Assembly: GCA_943372995.1 (NCBI GenBank)
Contig: CALSAQ010000001.1
Coordinates: 124,001 to 188,000 of the forward strand
Source: CAJBVG01 sp943372995
GTDB lineage: Bacteria; Bacteroidota; Bacteroidia; Sphingobacteriales; Sphingobacteriaceae
DNA: 64,000 nt
Direction of reading: 5' to 3'
The translations under genes were made by a program, and so were the position numbers. Below are positions 9,114 to 17,526 of the stretch, piece after piece (the stretch's first letter is position 1; each line of letters opens with the position of its first letter). Under the pieces are notes generated by a model that saw only the letters and a program-made list of their open reading frames with translations, was not told the DNA's origin and made no database searches.

Positions 9114-10265
9114 ATGGATATACAACAATTTCAATCGCAGCCCACTCCATTTTATTATTATAACATGGATTTGCTTCAAAACACGTTAAGTAAATGTGTA
9201 GAGGCGGCTAATAAATATAATTTTCAGGTACATTACGCTCTTAAGGCAAATGCGAATACTGAAATCTTGCAAACCATAGTAAAATATGGTATTGGCGCCG
9301 ATTGTGTAAGTGGAAACGAAGTGTTAAGAGCCAAAGAAAATGGGTTCGCAAAAGAGAAAATTGTATTTGCAGGTGTAGGTAAATCCGATCAAGAAATTAA
9401 TGACGGTTTAGATGCTGATATTTTTTGTTTTAATGTAGAGTCGAAACAAGAACTCCAGGTGCTGAATGAACTTGCAGCAAATAGAAATAAGATTGCTCAA
9501 ATTGCTTTAAGAATAAATCCTAATGTAAATGCACATACACATCATTACATTACTACCGGGTTAGAAGAAAATAAATTCGGCATTAATCATTGGGAACTCG
9601 AAGAAGTTATCAAACTATTAAGCGAATTAAAACATCTAAAATTAATTGGATTACATTTTCATATAGGTTCACAAATTACAGACCTATCTGTATTTAAAAG
9701 CCTGTGTTTAAAAATTAATGAGTTTGTAGATTGGTTTGAGCAAAGAAAAATTCAAATTTATGTAATCAATGCAGGAGGGGGCTTAGGGGTAGATTATGTT
9801 AACCCTGATGAGAATGCTATACCCGATTTCGAAACTTACTTCCAATTATTCCATCAATTTTTAAATCGCAAAGCACATCAAGAAATTCATTTCGAATTAG
9901 GTAGAGCACTGGTTGCTCAATGCGGCACACTAATATCTAAAGTGCTATACATCAAAGAAGGTTTGCAAACTAATTTTGCTATACTAGACGCAGGTATGAC
10001 GGAGTTACTTCGTCCGGCATTGTACCAAGCCTATCACAAAATAGAAAACATTAGCAACACCAACACTTTAGAAAAGAAAAAATACGATGTAGTAGGACCG
10101 ATTTGCGAATCCTCAGATTTATTCGGTAAAGCAGTAGAACTCCCTATTACCAAACGAGGAGACTATATCGCCATTCGCACAACAGGAGCGTACGGTGAAG
10201 TGATGAGGTCGAAGTATAATTTGAGAGAAGCGAACGCTTCGCTTTTCGTCGCTCGTAACTCGTAG
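9114..10265 (+). CDS. lysA: Diaminopimelate decarboxylase
   Basis: PLP enzyme that decarboxylates meso-diaminopimelate to lysine, the last step of the pathway begun by the lysC gene just upstream. 383 residues, fold type III. The PLP lysine is in VHYALKANANTEIL near residue 43. GLHFHIGSQI and the glycine loop NAGGGLGVDY bind the cofactor phosphate, CESSDLFGK carries the catalytic Cys of the second subunit, and GAYGEVMRSKYN is the usual C-terminal part. The final residues are odd: the coding sequence runs into a heptamer array, so the tail ends Ala-Arg-Asn-Ser and the TAG stop lies inside a CTCGTAG unit. Confidence 0.93.
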   Translation: MDIQQFQSQPTPFYYYNMDLLQNTLSKCVEAANKYNFQVHYALKANANTEILQTIVKYGIGADCVSGNEVLRAKENGFAKEKIVFAGVGKSDQEINDGLDADIFCFNVESKQELQVLNELAANRNKIAQIALRINPNVNAHTHHYITTGLEENKFGINHWELEEVIKLLSELKHLKLIGLHFHIGSQITDLSVFKSLCLKINEFVDWFEQRKIQIYVINAGGGLGVDYVNPDENAIPDFETYFQLFHQFLNRKAHQEIHFELGRALVAQCGTLISKVLYIKEGLQTNFAILDAGMTELLRPALYQAYHKIENISNTNTLEKKKYDVVGPICESSDLFGKAVELPITKRGDYIAIRTTGAYGEVMRSKYNLREANASLFVARNS

Positions 10266-10349
10266 CTCGTAACTCGTAGCTCGTAGTTCGTAGCTCGTAG
10301 TTCGTAGTTCGTAGCTCGTAGTTCGTAACTCGTAACTCGTAGTTCGTAA
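10252..10349 (+). repeat. Heptamer array YTCGTAR (14 units) at the end of lysA
   Basis: Fourteen units of CTCGTAA, CTCGTAG, TTCGTAG or TTCGTAA in perfect 7-bp phase. Written as four-base part plus tail, the tail CGT is constant and the variable part switches among AACT, AGCT and AGTT. It starts inside the lysA coding sequence and supplies its stop. The same family recurs at 45314-45390 and, inverted, at 11590-11638. Confidence 0.92.
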
Positions 10350-10410
10350 TGGGGAGCTTTTCTTTTCTTTAATAAAACTTTAGCTATATTTAGATGTTGT
10401 AACATTGAAA

Positions 10411-10452
10411 AATTCTAAATTCTAAATTCTAACTATGAGATGTGAGATGGAT
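10411..10452 (+). repeat. Heptamer array, AATTCTA type (6 units)
   Basis: AATTCTA three times, then ACTATGA, GATGTGA and GATGGAT, all in 7-bp phase. AATTCTA is the unit also used at 2703-2737. Confidence 0.8.
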
Positions 10453-10460
10453 AAAAGTTT

Positions 10461-10484
10461 TCTCTGTGACCCTGTGTCTCTGTG
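10461..10484 (+). repeat. Octamer array TCTCTGTG (3 units)
   Basis: TCTCTGTG, ACCCTGTG, TCTCTGTG in 8-bp phase; same family as the inverted octamers at 5319-5392. Confidence 0.75.
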
Positions 10485-10500
10485 TTTAAGAAAAAAAACT

Positions 10501-10584
10501 AAATTGTAAATTCAAACTAGGAGATATGAGATATGAGATATGAGTTGTGAATTACCAGCTACCAACTACCAGATACCAGTTACC
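10501..10584 (+). repeat. Mosaic heptamer array before the dioxygenase gene (12 units)
   Basis: AAATTGT, AAATTCA, AACTAGG, AGATATG three times, AGTTGTG, AATTACC, AGCTACC, AACTACC, AGATACC, AGTTACC, then AAA and the ATG at 10588. The tail changes from ATG to GTG to ACC while the phase is kept across every switch. Confidence 0.88.
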
Positions 10585-10587
10585 AAA

Positions 10588-11463
10588 ATGAACAGAAAAA
10601 AATTCCTCCATTCCTTACTTTTACTACCTTTTGCAGCTAGCGCTATGACTTTAAAAGAACTCTCCAAAATATCAGAAAGCTTCGAGCCTTCGCCATTAAT
10701 GCCCGTATTATTTCTTGGACATGGTAGTCCGATGAATGCCATAGAAGACAATGCCTTTTCTCGTGAGTGGAAAAAATTAGGTCAAACTCTTCCTAAGCCC
10801 AATGCTATTGTATGTGTGAGTGCGCATTGGGAAACGGCAGGTACATTTGTTACAGCAATGCCCAAGCCCAAAACCATACACGATTTTGGTGGCTTCCCTA
10901 AAGAATTGTTTGCCGTGCAGTATCCCGCACCTGGCTCCGCAGCAATAGCGGAAGAAACGAAGAAAGCCATCACCATGACTACAGTAGAAATGGATCACGA
11001 GTGGGGCTTAGACCATGGCTGTTGGTCGGTGATTATGCACATGTATCCCAAAGCCGATGTGCCTATTATTCAATTGAGTTTAGACTATAGAAAAGATGCA
11101 GCCTACCATTACGAAATAGGTAAACAACTACAAGCACTACGCAGCAAAGGAGTAATGATTATAGGAAGTGGAAACATGGTGCACAACTTAGGCATTATGG
11201 ATTGGAGAAATGCTGATGGTGGCTTCGAATGGGCCGTGAAAGCAAATACCACCTTCAAAAATTTAATTTCCAATAACGATCACCAATCTTTAGTACAATA
11301 TTCAAAACTAGGAAGAGAAGTACAACTTTCTATCCCAAGTCCAGAACATTACTTGCCACTTTTATACATCTTAGCCCTAAAAAACCCAAAAGAAAAAGTA
11401 ACCTTCTTCAACGACCAGGAAGTGTATGGCTCCATCGCAATGACTTCCTTGTTAATATGCTAA
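10588..11463 (+). CDS. ygiD: DODA/YgiD-type class III extradiol ring-cleavage dioxygenase family protein
   Basis: 291 residues from the ATG at 10588. A short hydrophobic N-terminus (residues 8-20, after MNRKKF) looks like a signal or membrane anchor, unusual for cytoplasmic YgiD and possibly meaning export. The catalytic domain shows the family's metal-site stretches: FLGHGSPMNAIEDN, CVSAHWETAG, DHEWGLDHGCWSV, GSGNMVHNLG and PSPEHYLPLLY. Characterised relatives cleave L-DOPA with Zn or Fe; the true substrate here is unknown. A 16-codon upstream extension is only array sequence and is rejected. The C-terminal residues and stop codon fall inside a TAATATGC array. The gene is bracketed by repeat arrays on both sides. 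Confidence 0.85.
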   Translation: MNRKKFLHSLLLLPFAASAMTLKELSKISESFEPSPLMPVLFLGHGSPMNAIEDNAFSREWKKLGQTLPKPNAIVCVSAHWETAGTFVTAMPKPKTIHDFGGFPKELFAVQYPAPGSAAIAEETKKAITMTTVEMDHEWGLDHGCWSVIMHMYPKADVPIIQLSLDYRKDAAYHYEIGKQLQALRSKGVMIIGSGNMVHNLGIMDWRNADGGFEWAVKANTTFKNLISNNDHQSLVQYSKLGREVQLSIPSPEHYLPLLYILALKNPKEKVTFFNDQEVYGSIAMTSLLIC

Positions 11464-11508
11464 TATGCTAATATGCTGATATGTCAATTTGGACAATTAG
11501 CCAATCCC
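11453..11508 (+). repeat. Octamer array TAATATGC running into CAATTTGG type
   Basis: TAATATGC three times, TGATATGT, CAATTTGG, ACAATTAG and CCAATCCC in 8-bp phase. It starts within the dioxygenase coding sequence, and the TAA of the second unit (11461-11463) is that gene's stop. CAATTTGG and ACAATTTC recur at 11531-11546. Confidence 0.85.
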
Positions 11509-11799
11509 GATAAATCGGGACAAGTAATGCCAATTTGGACAATTTCGATTTATCGAGACATGTAGCACCTATTTTTTAGATAAGTTTACGAGCTACGAAC
11601 TACGAACTACGAGTTACGAATAAAGAACCACGAACATTCTACTTCCATTTGTTAATTTGTTCAAATATTCTTATTATTATTCTTGTAATACCAAAACTAA
11701 TTATTTAACCAATACGATGCTATTTTAGTGCTTGTAATAATTTAGTTTCGGGTATAAGGAAGTTAGCTGCAAGCATAAAAGAAGAATATCGCATAGAAA
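11464..11799. other. Intergenic region upstream of the NACHT gene
   Basis: 336 bp without a gene: octamers to 11546, two small palindromes (TCCCGATAAATCGGGA at 11505-11520 and TCGATTTATCGA at 11545-11556), a heptamer array at 11590-11638, then about 160 bp of unique AT-rich sequence before the ATG at 11800. The only promoter-like string is the imperfect TAGTTTCG near 11743. Confidence 0.7.
11590..11638 (-). repeat. Heptamer array GARYTAC (7 units), inverted relative to 10252-10349
   Basis: GAGCTAC, GAACTAC twice, GAGTTAC, GAATAAA, GAACCAC, GAACATT. On the minus strand the first units read GTAGCTC and GTAGTTC, the same family as the array at the end of lysA, so the dioxygenase gene lies between inverted copies. 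Confidence 0.85.
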
Positions 11800-14700
11800 A
11801 TGACCGATTCCCGTACAATTAAAATATTAGTATCGTGTCCTGGTGATGCAACACCCGAAAAAGAACAAATCAAGCGCCTTTGTAAAGATTTTTCTGATGC
11901 AAACAGAGGTAATTCCAATATCTCATTTACTATTTTGGATTGGAAAGATTTTGTTGGATACTATGGCATTAGACCGCAGGAACAACTGAATGAATATTTT
12001 GGAGATTATGATGTTTATATTGGGATTTTATGGAAAAGATTTGGTACCAAACCTGGATCGGAAAATTCTGATGGAAAAGAAAATGAGTCTGGTACTGAAG
12101 AAGAGTTTTATATAGCTATTAATAATTTTGAAACTCAAGGAGTCCCCAAAATAGTATTCTTTGTTAAAAACTACGATAGGGAAACTAAAAACAGACCAGA
12201 AACAGAACAACTATTGAAAGTTGATAAATTTGTTGAGCAACAAATTGAAGCAAATAACAACTATATCAATTTTTTTAAATCGGCTGATGAGTTTAATTCT
12301 AATATTGTTCGATTATTAAAAAAACTTGAAAATGAAGCAGATTATAATATTAAAGTTGAAGAAAAGGAAAGTTTAGTAACAGAGGAAACAAAAATCAAAA
12401 TAGCTGATTTTAAGATAGAGTCAATAAAGCTTCCTAAAACCTATATACAAAGAAGTACTTCACATTTTAAATTAGTTAGAGATAAACTAATTAACCCTCT
12501 TTTAGAGACCGAGCAACAGTCGTTAGATCAATTGATGTTGTCAACTAAGAGAGTGGTTTTATTGGGTGATGCAGGATCAGGAAAGTCTACGGAATTAAAA
12601 AACTTACATCACTGGTTGAGTCAAGACGGATCGCCCTTTGTTCCAATTCTGCAAAAGCTCAATTCTTATACACCAGATCTTGGTTTGGAAGGCTTTTTGC
12701 CAGATTTCTGGAAAGAAGTGCCAAGCCATTTGCTACTAATAATATGGGATGGGTTAGATGAGATTGAACCTAAAAATTTTAATACAGTTGTCAGGCAGAT
12801 CAATACGTTTTCAGAAAAACACAGGGAGATAAGAATACTTATTTCCTGTCGCACGAATTTTTATGAATTGCCTATAAATAATTCAAACAGCACTTTGCCA
12901 GGATTTGAACCGTATTTAATTAACGACTTAAATATAAAGGATGTAAAAGACTATTATTACAGGGAATATTCCTCTACCAAATCTGATAATTTCATAAATG
13001 AAGTTTTTGATAATAACCTTAGTGACCTCATCACAAAGCCTTTTTTCTTGATGCTATTAGCGGATAGATTTAGTCAAGATCAAAGACTTCAATTAAATAG
13101 GGCTGAACTCTATGAGTCTTTCTTGTTTAACCGAATAGAACTAGATCAGAATCATTTTAAAACTACTGTTGATTTAAGAAGTAAAAAACAAGAAATAATA
13201 TTGCTGCTACAAAATGTAGCGCTAAGCATGGAAATCTTGTCAAAAAATCAAATAAAAGAGTTAGATATTTTATCATTAATTACAAGTGACGAGTTTAATT
13301 CACTAAAATACTGTACAGCCTTCAAAAAGAAAGTTGGAGAGGAAGATGTTTGGCAGTTTGAACATAATAATATTCAAGAGTATCTTGCAGCTAAGGCTTT
13401 GTCTTATCTTGATTTTGATAAAGTAGTACGGTTTATTGCTTTTGAACCTAACTACGAAAAACTTATACCTAGTTGGGTAAATACCTTAGCGTTTCTATTC
13501 AGTATTCTTAATCCTAATAGTGAACTATTTGAGAGTTTACTTCAATGGATGCTGAAAAATGAAAAAGAGGTTATAGTTAAGTTTGAACCTGATAAGGTGG
13601 CAGAAGACTTGAGAGTTCAGATATTTCAGGGAATATTTAACTATTACAAGTCCTATGATGTATGGATTAGTTCCAATAAGTTTAGTGATAGAGAACTAGC
13701 AAGGTTTGGTCAGTCAGAATCGAACTTGCGTTTCTTAATTGATGAAATTAAAAACGTAGAGAATACAAGGACAGTTTATATAAATGCTATCCGTTTAATA
13801 GGATATTTTCAAATCGAAGATAATGATTTAAAAATAGAAATAAAGAAGTTATTATTGGAACAAATTGATCGTAATATTTCCGATCCAAACTTTATCCGTA
13901 CAGTCATATATTCACTTAAATGGGCTGGATTTACAGAAACCAATATTATTGAAAAACTAATGGAAAAAGTTGGTAGTCAAAAAAATCAATATATACGTGC
14001 TGCCATGTACGCTATTCTATTAAAGTCAGATGCATTGGAAGACTATGTAGGCTATTTAATAGAAGGATATGAGTTAACAGATAAAAAAATAAGTGGTGAA
14101 AGAGATGATGTTTCTCTAATGGATGAAGGGTGGAATCTCAAAGAGTGCGTTAAAAATATTAAGACCCCGAAAGGTATTAAAGAAATAGTTGAATATATAT
14201 CAGAAAGTACACGGTTTGAACATGGATACGATTTAGAAAAGGTTATTGAAGCCATTGTTACCAATGCTGTAGGAGCATATGAGAAAGACACTTCTGTTTT
14301 TAATTCTCTTCTGAGTTGGTTAAAAAAAGATATTTTAGGATTCAGGTTTGAAAGAACTAAATTAGTTCTTCGATTCTTCAATCAAACAAATACTAGAGAG
14401 CGTGCATTCCATGAAATATGGAAATCCAAAGGTGATGATAAAGAAAGGAATAAGTCGTTGGTAATAGCAAAACTTATAACTCCTGATTTGATTCAATTTG
14501 TTATTGATGAGTATTTAAACCGAAATCTTACAAACAAGGAACTTGAAGGAATATATTTTGACATGGGATGGGTAAATAATGAGAATCGAGAGCAGTTTGA
14601 GAAACTGATACATGAAAAAACAGATTTCGTCATAAAGAAACCTGATCAGATAGACCATGAAGCATTACGTAAAGAAAAGTTGAAAGTTGATTTTAATTTA

Positions 14701-16035
14701 CTCTTTAATCAACAAGCTTTTAAAGAAGCTACTTTGGGAGTGTTTGAAAAGCAACAAAAGGAGGCGCTCTCCTTTGATGAATTGTTTGAGATGAGGAAGG
14801 AAAACAATAGATGGGTAGACATTGAAGAGTATCACCCAAGTGTCGCCCTAAGACTGTTAAGGGATTTTGTGAATAAAGGTCAATCAATTAGCAAAGAAAA
14901 AATTATCAATTGGTTTGAGGGTGAAACAAATGAAGAATGGTATAGAATCTCTCTTATTTATAATTATCTCACAAACCATAAAGAACTGGAGATAAATTCA
15001 GATCAAAGACAATGGATAGTGGAATGGTGTACTGCTAATGTATCGAAGGTGAATTTTAAGAAGGCTATTGAAGTACATGAAGATGGTAGAATCACCTTTA
15101 AGACAATGGCAATGTATATTTGGTATTTTTCAAATAGGTTTAATATAGATCATCCGAAAAATGTACTTCTTGATATGCTTTCTTTTGACTTCTTTGAAGG
15201 GAATGATTGGGATGGAATAGAATACATTGTTTCTAAACTCATTCATAAAGATATAGTGGATAGAATGCTTGAGAATATTAGGGAGGGTATATCAGATAGT
15301 TCAGTATTGAAAAATCATATCAAATACTTAGTACAAAACAAGGTCAAAGAGAGTTATCCATTCATACTTGATGAAATAATTAATTTGAAAAGAAGCGACT
15401 ACCGAAGAAGAGAACTTTTAGACCTATTTTATGAATACACTAAAGATTCGGAAAGCATTAAAACAATTATCGATAAAGCGGACTCAATGATTAGATGGGC
15501 TATACTTGACAAACTAAAAGCCAATAATCAAGAATCATTTGTTGAAGATTATTTGCTAAAGATTCTTGAAAAGAGTAGTAATAATGAAGAGATTGGTAAA
15601 GCTGCTGAAATACTTGTTAGTCTACAAAATATACAAGGTTTAAAAGAGTATGTAGAGTGGATTAAGAATAATGTTAAAAATGATGTTGACACAAGTCGTG
15701 CTATGTGTTTAAATAGTCTCAAGAATACTGATGCAATCCCGTATTTAGTTGAACTACTTGAGCTCAGTTATTTAAGGGAAATCAAAGTAGATAGATTTGA
15801 AAGATTTAACTCTCTAGTACTTGGTGCATTTTATAATATTGCACTTATTTCAGATGAAAATTTTATGATAGTTAAATCAAGTTTGCAAAAATTCATGACT
15901 GAAAAATCCTCACTACACGTAAGTGTTAAGTACATATTGCACACTTTAGAGAGAATGGAAGAACAATTTTACATGAATAACGCTCAATCATTTACAATTA
16001 AGCAAGTGAAAGAGAAACTTAAACTTTTAGAATAG
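11800..16035 (+). CDS. DUF4062-NACHT STAND ATPase, probable anti-phage or stress sensor
   Basis: 1411 residues. Residues 5-130 are a DUF4062-type N-terminal domain (IKILVSCPGD, DVYIGILWKRFGT, SGTEEEFYIAI), a Rossmann-like module found at the N-terminus of STAND proteins. The NACHT ATPase follows: Walker A GDAGSGKST at 256-264 with Lys262, Walker B LLLIIWDGLDEIEP around 311-323 with Asp317 and the GLDE signature, sensor ILISCRTNF near 347, and the winged-helix end FEHNNIQEYLAAKAL at 520-534. Residues 550-1411 are helical, most like HEAT/ARM-type repeats, the expected ligand-sensing part. Bacterial NACHT proteins of this build act as single-gene phage defence. The gene stands alone between housekeeping genes with repeat arrays upstream and no integrase. 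Its trigger and effector activity are unknown. Confidence 0.85.
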   Translation: MTDSRTIKILVSCPGDATPEKEQIKRLCKDFSDANRGNSNISFTILDWKDFVGYYGIRPQEQLNEYFGDYDVYIGILWKRFGTKPGSENSDGKENESGTEEEFYIAINNFETQGVPKIVFFVKNYDRETKNRPETEQLLKVDKFVEQQIEANNNYINFFKSADEFNSNIVRLLKKLENEADYNIKVEEKESLVTEETKIKIADFKIESIKLPKTYIQRSTSHFKLVRDKLINPLLETEQQSLDQLMLSTKRVVLLGDAGSGKSTELKNLHHWLSQDGSPFVPILQKLNSYTPDLGLEGFLPDFWKEVPSHLLLIIWDGLDEIEPKNFNTVVRQINTFSEKHREIRILISCRTNFYELPINNSNSTLPGFEPYLINDLNIKDVKDYYYREYSSTKSDNFINEVFDNNLSDLITKPFFLMLLADRFSQDQRLQLNRAELYESFLFNRIELDQNHFKTTVDLRSKKQEIILLLQNVALSMEILSKNQIKELDILSLITSDEFNSLKYCTAFKKKVGEEDVWQFEHNNIQEYLAAKALSYLDFDKVVRFIAFEPNYEKLIPSWVNTLAFLFSILNPNSELFESLLQWMLKNEKEVIVKFEPDKVAEDLRVQIFQGIFNYYKSYDVWISSNKFSDRELARFGQSESNLRFLIDEIKNVENTRTVYINAIRLIGYFQIEDNDLKIEIKKLLLEQIDRNISDPNFIRTVIYSLKWAGFTETNIIEKLMEKVGSQKNQYIRAAMYAILLKSDALEDYVGYLIEGYELTDKKISGERDDVSLMDEGWNLKECVKNIKTPKGIKEIVEYISESTRFEHGYDLEKVIEAIVTNAVGAYEKDTSVFNSLLSWLKKDILGFRFERTKLVLRFFNQTNTRERAFHEIWKSKGDDKERNKSLVIAKLITPDLIQFVIDEYLNRNLTNKELEGIYFDMGWVNNENREQFEKLIHEKTDFVIKKPDQIDHEALRKEKLKVDFNLLFNQQAFKEATLGVFEKQQKEALSFDELFEMRKENNRWVDIEEYHPSVALRLLRDFVNKGQSISKEKIINWFEGETNEEWYRISLIYNYLTNHKELEINSDQRQWIVEWCTANVSKVNFKKAIEVHEDGRITFKTMAMYIWYFSNRFNIDHPKNVLLDMLSFDFFEGNDWDGIEYIVSKLIHKDIVDRMLENIREGISDSSVLKNHIKYLVQNKVKESYPFILDEIINLKRSDYRRRELLDLFYEYTKDSESIKTIIDKADSMIRWAILDKLKANNQESFVEDYLLKILEKSSNNEEIGKAAEILVSLQNIQGLKEYVEWIKNNVKNDVDTSRAMCLNSLKNTDAIPYLVELLELSYLREIKVDRFERFNSLVLGAFYNIALISDENFMIVKSSLQKFMTEKSSLHVSVKYILHTLERMEEQFYMNNAQSFTIKQVKEKLKLLE

Positions 16036-16126
16036 TAATGCTAGCAGGTAACAGGAGTTTGACTCAATAACGGGTGACATGTCTTATTCAATATTCTAAC
16101 TCAAATATTTTTTTGTGATATATTGA

Positions 16127-16134
16127 TAGCTTTG
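16127..16134 (+). promoter_or_regulatory. Promoter -7 element upstream of the Crp-family gene
   Basis: TAGCTTTG matches TAnnTTTG; no TTG at the ideal spacing. The ATG at 16205 is 70 bases downstream. Confidence 0.4.
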
Positions 16135-16204
16135 TATTTTGAAACTAAAAGAATACCAAGCAGCAACATCTACTAACAAATACAACACTAACAACGAACC
16201 CCCA

Positions 16205-16783
16205 ATGCAAAACATCCTATTCGACTTTATAGCTAAATACGTTTCTCTTACAGAAGAGGAGAAGGACGCCATTCGTTCGGTCGACATTTTTCGATCGGTG
16301 AAGAAGGGAACTATTTTACTCAAAGAGGGGCAATATTCTAAAGAAAGCTTTTTTGTGTTGAAAGGTTGTATTCGTACGTATTATATTATCGATGGGGAAG
16401 AAAAAACTACAGCTTTCTATACAGAAATGGAAGCCTTAACGCCTCCGTGTGTAATCAATAAAACTCCTTCAGATTATTATGTTAGTTGTGTGGAAGATTG
16501 TATTGTTACTATTTCGAATGCGGATATGGAAGCAGAAATCAATAGTAAATTTCCAAAGTTTGAAATTGTCTGTAGAAAATTGTCGGAAGAACTATTAGCC
16601 AAACAAAAAATAGATTTCGATGAATTTAAAACTTCTTCACCTGAACAACGTTACCTAAACCTGCTTCAAAAAAGACCCGACCTTATTCAGCGTGTTCCTC
16701 AACATCAGTTGGCCAGCTATTTAGGAATCAAACCTCAATCATTAAGCAGACTAAGAGGGAGAATACTCGAAAAAAAGATCTAG
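16205..16783 (+). CDS. Crp/Fnr-family transcription regulator
   Basis: 192 residues from the ATG at 16205. Residues 20-115 form a cyclic-nucleotide-binding-type beta-roll (SVKKGTILLKEGQYSKESFFVLKGCIRTYYI), but the phosphate-cassette residues of true cAMP binders are not evident, so the effector may differ. The C-terminal part carries a helix-turn-helix (VPQHQLASYLGIKPQSLSRLRGRI), typical of Bacteroidota Crp-like regulators. A frame extension to a TTG at 16139 adds 22 polar residues next to the promoter element and is less likely. It precedes two paralogous outer-membrane protein genes by 75 bp, which makes them candidate targets (inference). Confidence 0.85.
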   Translation: MQNILFDFIAKYVSLTEEEKDAIRSVDIFRSVKKGTILLKEGQYSKESFFVLKGCIRTYYIIDGEEKTTAFYTEMEALTPPCVINKTPSDYYVSCVEDCIVTISNADMEAEINSKFPKFEIVCRKLSEELLAKQKIDFDEFKTSSPEQRYLNLLQKRPDLIQRVPQHQLASYLGIKPQSLSRLRGRILEKKI

Positions 16784-16830
16784 CCTGCATTTCTTAACTT
16801 AAGTGAACGAACTTTAGCTATTCGCCATTC

Positions 16831-16838
16831 TACTTTTG
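16831..16838 (+). promoter_or_regulatory. Promoter -7 element of the first outer-membrane protein gene
   Basis: TACTTTTG matches TAnnTTTG, 20 bases before the ATG at 16859. A weak TTTA lies about 15 bp upstream, with no good TTG. Confidence 0.5.
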
Positions 16839-16858
16839 CATTATCAATTAAGATAGAT

Positions 16859-17476
16859 ATGCAAAAGAAATTAGCTTATGTTGTAATTGCCTTGATATTG
16901 GGGCTCAGTTTACAAGTACATGCACAAACTTCTAAAAAAGACAGTACCTATAAGAAGTGGTACATTGGTAGTTCATTGTTTTTGTTGGGGAATTTTGATA
17001 AGGTTAACAATCCCGAATACATACAATTAAATGTTGGCTATCGTATTACCCCTAATGATGTTATTTCCTTCGAGTTTAAAAGATCTATTTATTCTTGGCC
17101 AATTGGAATTCCTTTTGGACCATCTTTCGATGCACCTGGACTAAATTACCCTGGGCATGCTCGCATTCTTGCTCCCACAATAGGTTACCAGCGTTTTTGG
17201 TGGAAAGGAGTTTATACTTCTGTGTATGCCTTAAATGCTTTTGAAAAATATTTGGATTCAAATAAAAAAAAGATTGGCAATGGATACACCTTATATCTGA
17301 ACTTCCACCTAGGCTACCAATTTAAATTTTTCGATAATCGATTCTTCTTTGAACCAGCTATTGGTTGCAGTTATTGGCCGATACGAACCAATGTACCTGA
17401 ATCTTTTAAATCCGTAGAGAAAAAATGGCCTAACTATTTTATTCAACCTGGGCTGCATTTTGGATTTAATTTTTAG
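16859..17476 (+). CDS. Small outer-membrane beta-barrel protein, paralogue A
   Basis: 205 residues. Signal peptide with cleavage after LQVHAQ, then alternating aromatic strands (LNVGYRITPNDVISFEF, LAPTIGYQRFWWKGVYTS, LYLNFHLGYQFKFFDNRFF) and a terminal GFNF whose last Phe is typical of barrel proteins recognised by the BAM machinery. No enzymatic motif. It is clearly homologous along its whole length to the next gene (shared KDSTYKKWYIGSS / SDSTFKRWFIGSS, LNVGYRIT, YQFKFF / YHIKFF, HFGFNF), so the pair is a tandem duplication. Function unknown; the upstream Crp-family gene may control it. Confidence 0.75.
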   Translation: MQKKLAYVVIALILGLSLQVHAQTSKKDSTYKKWYIGSSLFLLGNFDKVNNPEYIQLNVGYRITPNDVISFEFKRSIYSWPIGIPFGPSFDAPGLNYPGHARILAPTIGYQRFWWKGVYTSVYALNAFEKYLDSNKKKIGNGYTLYLNFHLGYQFKFFDNRFFFEPAIGCSYWPIRTNVPESFKSVEKKWPNYFIQPGLHFGFNF

Positions 17477-17526
17477 TGCTCATTTCGAATAATTTTATTT
17501 CTAAAACATATAAATACATAAACAAA

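Larger units (their letters stand above)
10266..10587. other. Repeat-filled region between lysA and the dioxygenase gene
   Basis: These 322 bp hold four separate periodic blocks (10252-10349, 10411-10452, 10461-10484, 10501-10584) with short AT-rich spacers between. No gene was found; the frames that stay open across the arrays are only translations of 21-bp periodicity. The last array abuts the start codon at 10588. Confidence 0.8.

Noticed and set aside
10163..10405. Open frame on the minus strand encoding a YELRATN-type repeat
   Set aside because: It is only the translation of the 7-bp array (three units make 21 bp), overlaps lysA and has no start signal or homology that I can see.
11505..11520. 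TCCCGATAAATCGGGA as a terminator of the dioxygenase gene
   Set aside because: The stem is short with a very small loop and no T-run follows.
10252..11638. Composite transposon around the dioxygenase gene
   Set aside because: Inverted arrays are present but there is no transposase and no target-site duplication that I could recognise; kept only as a finding about inverted copies.
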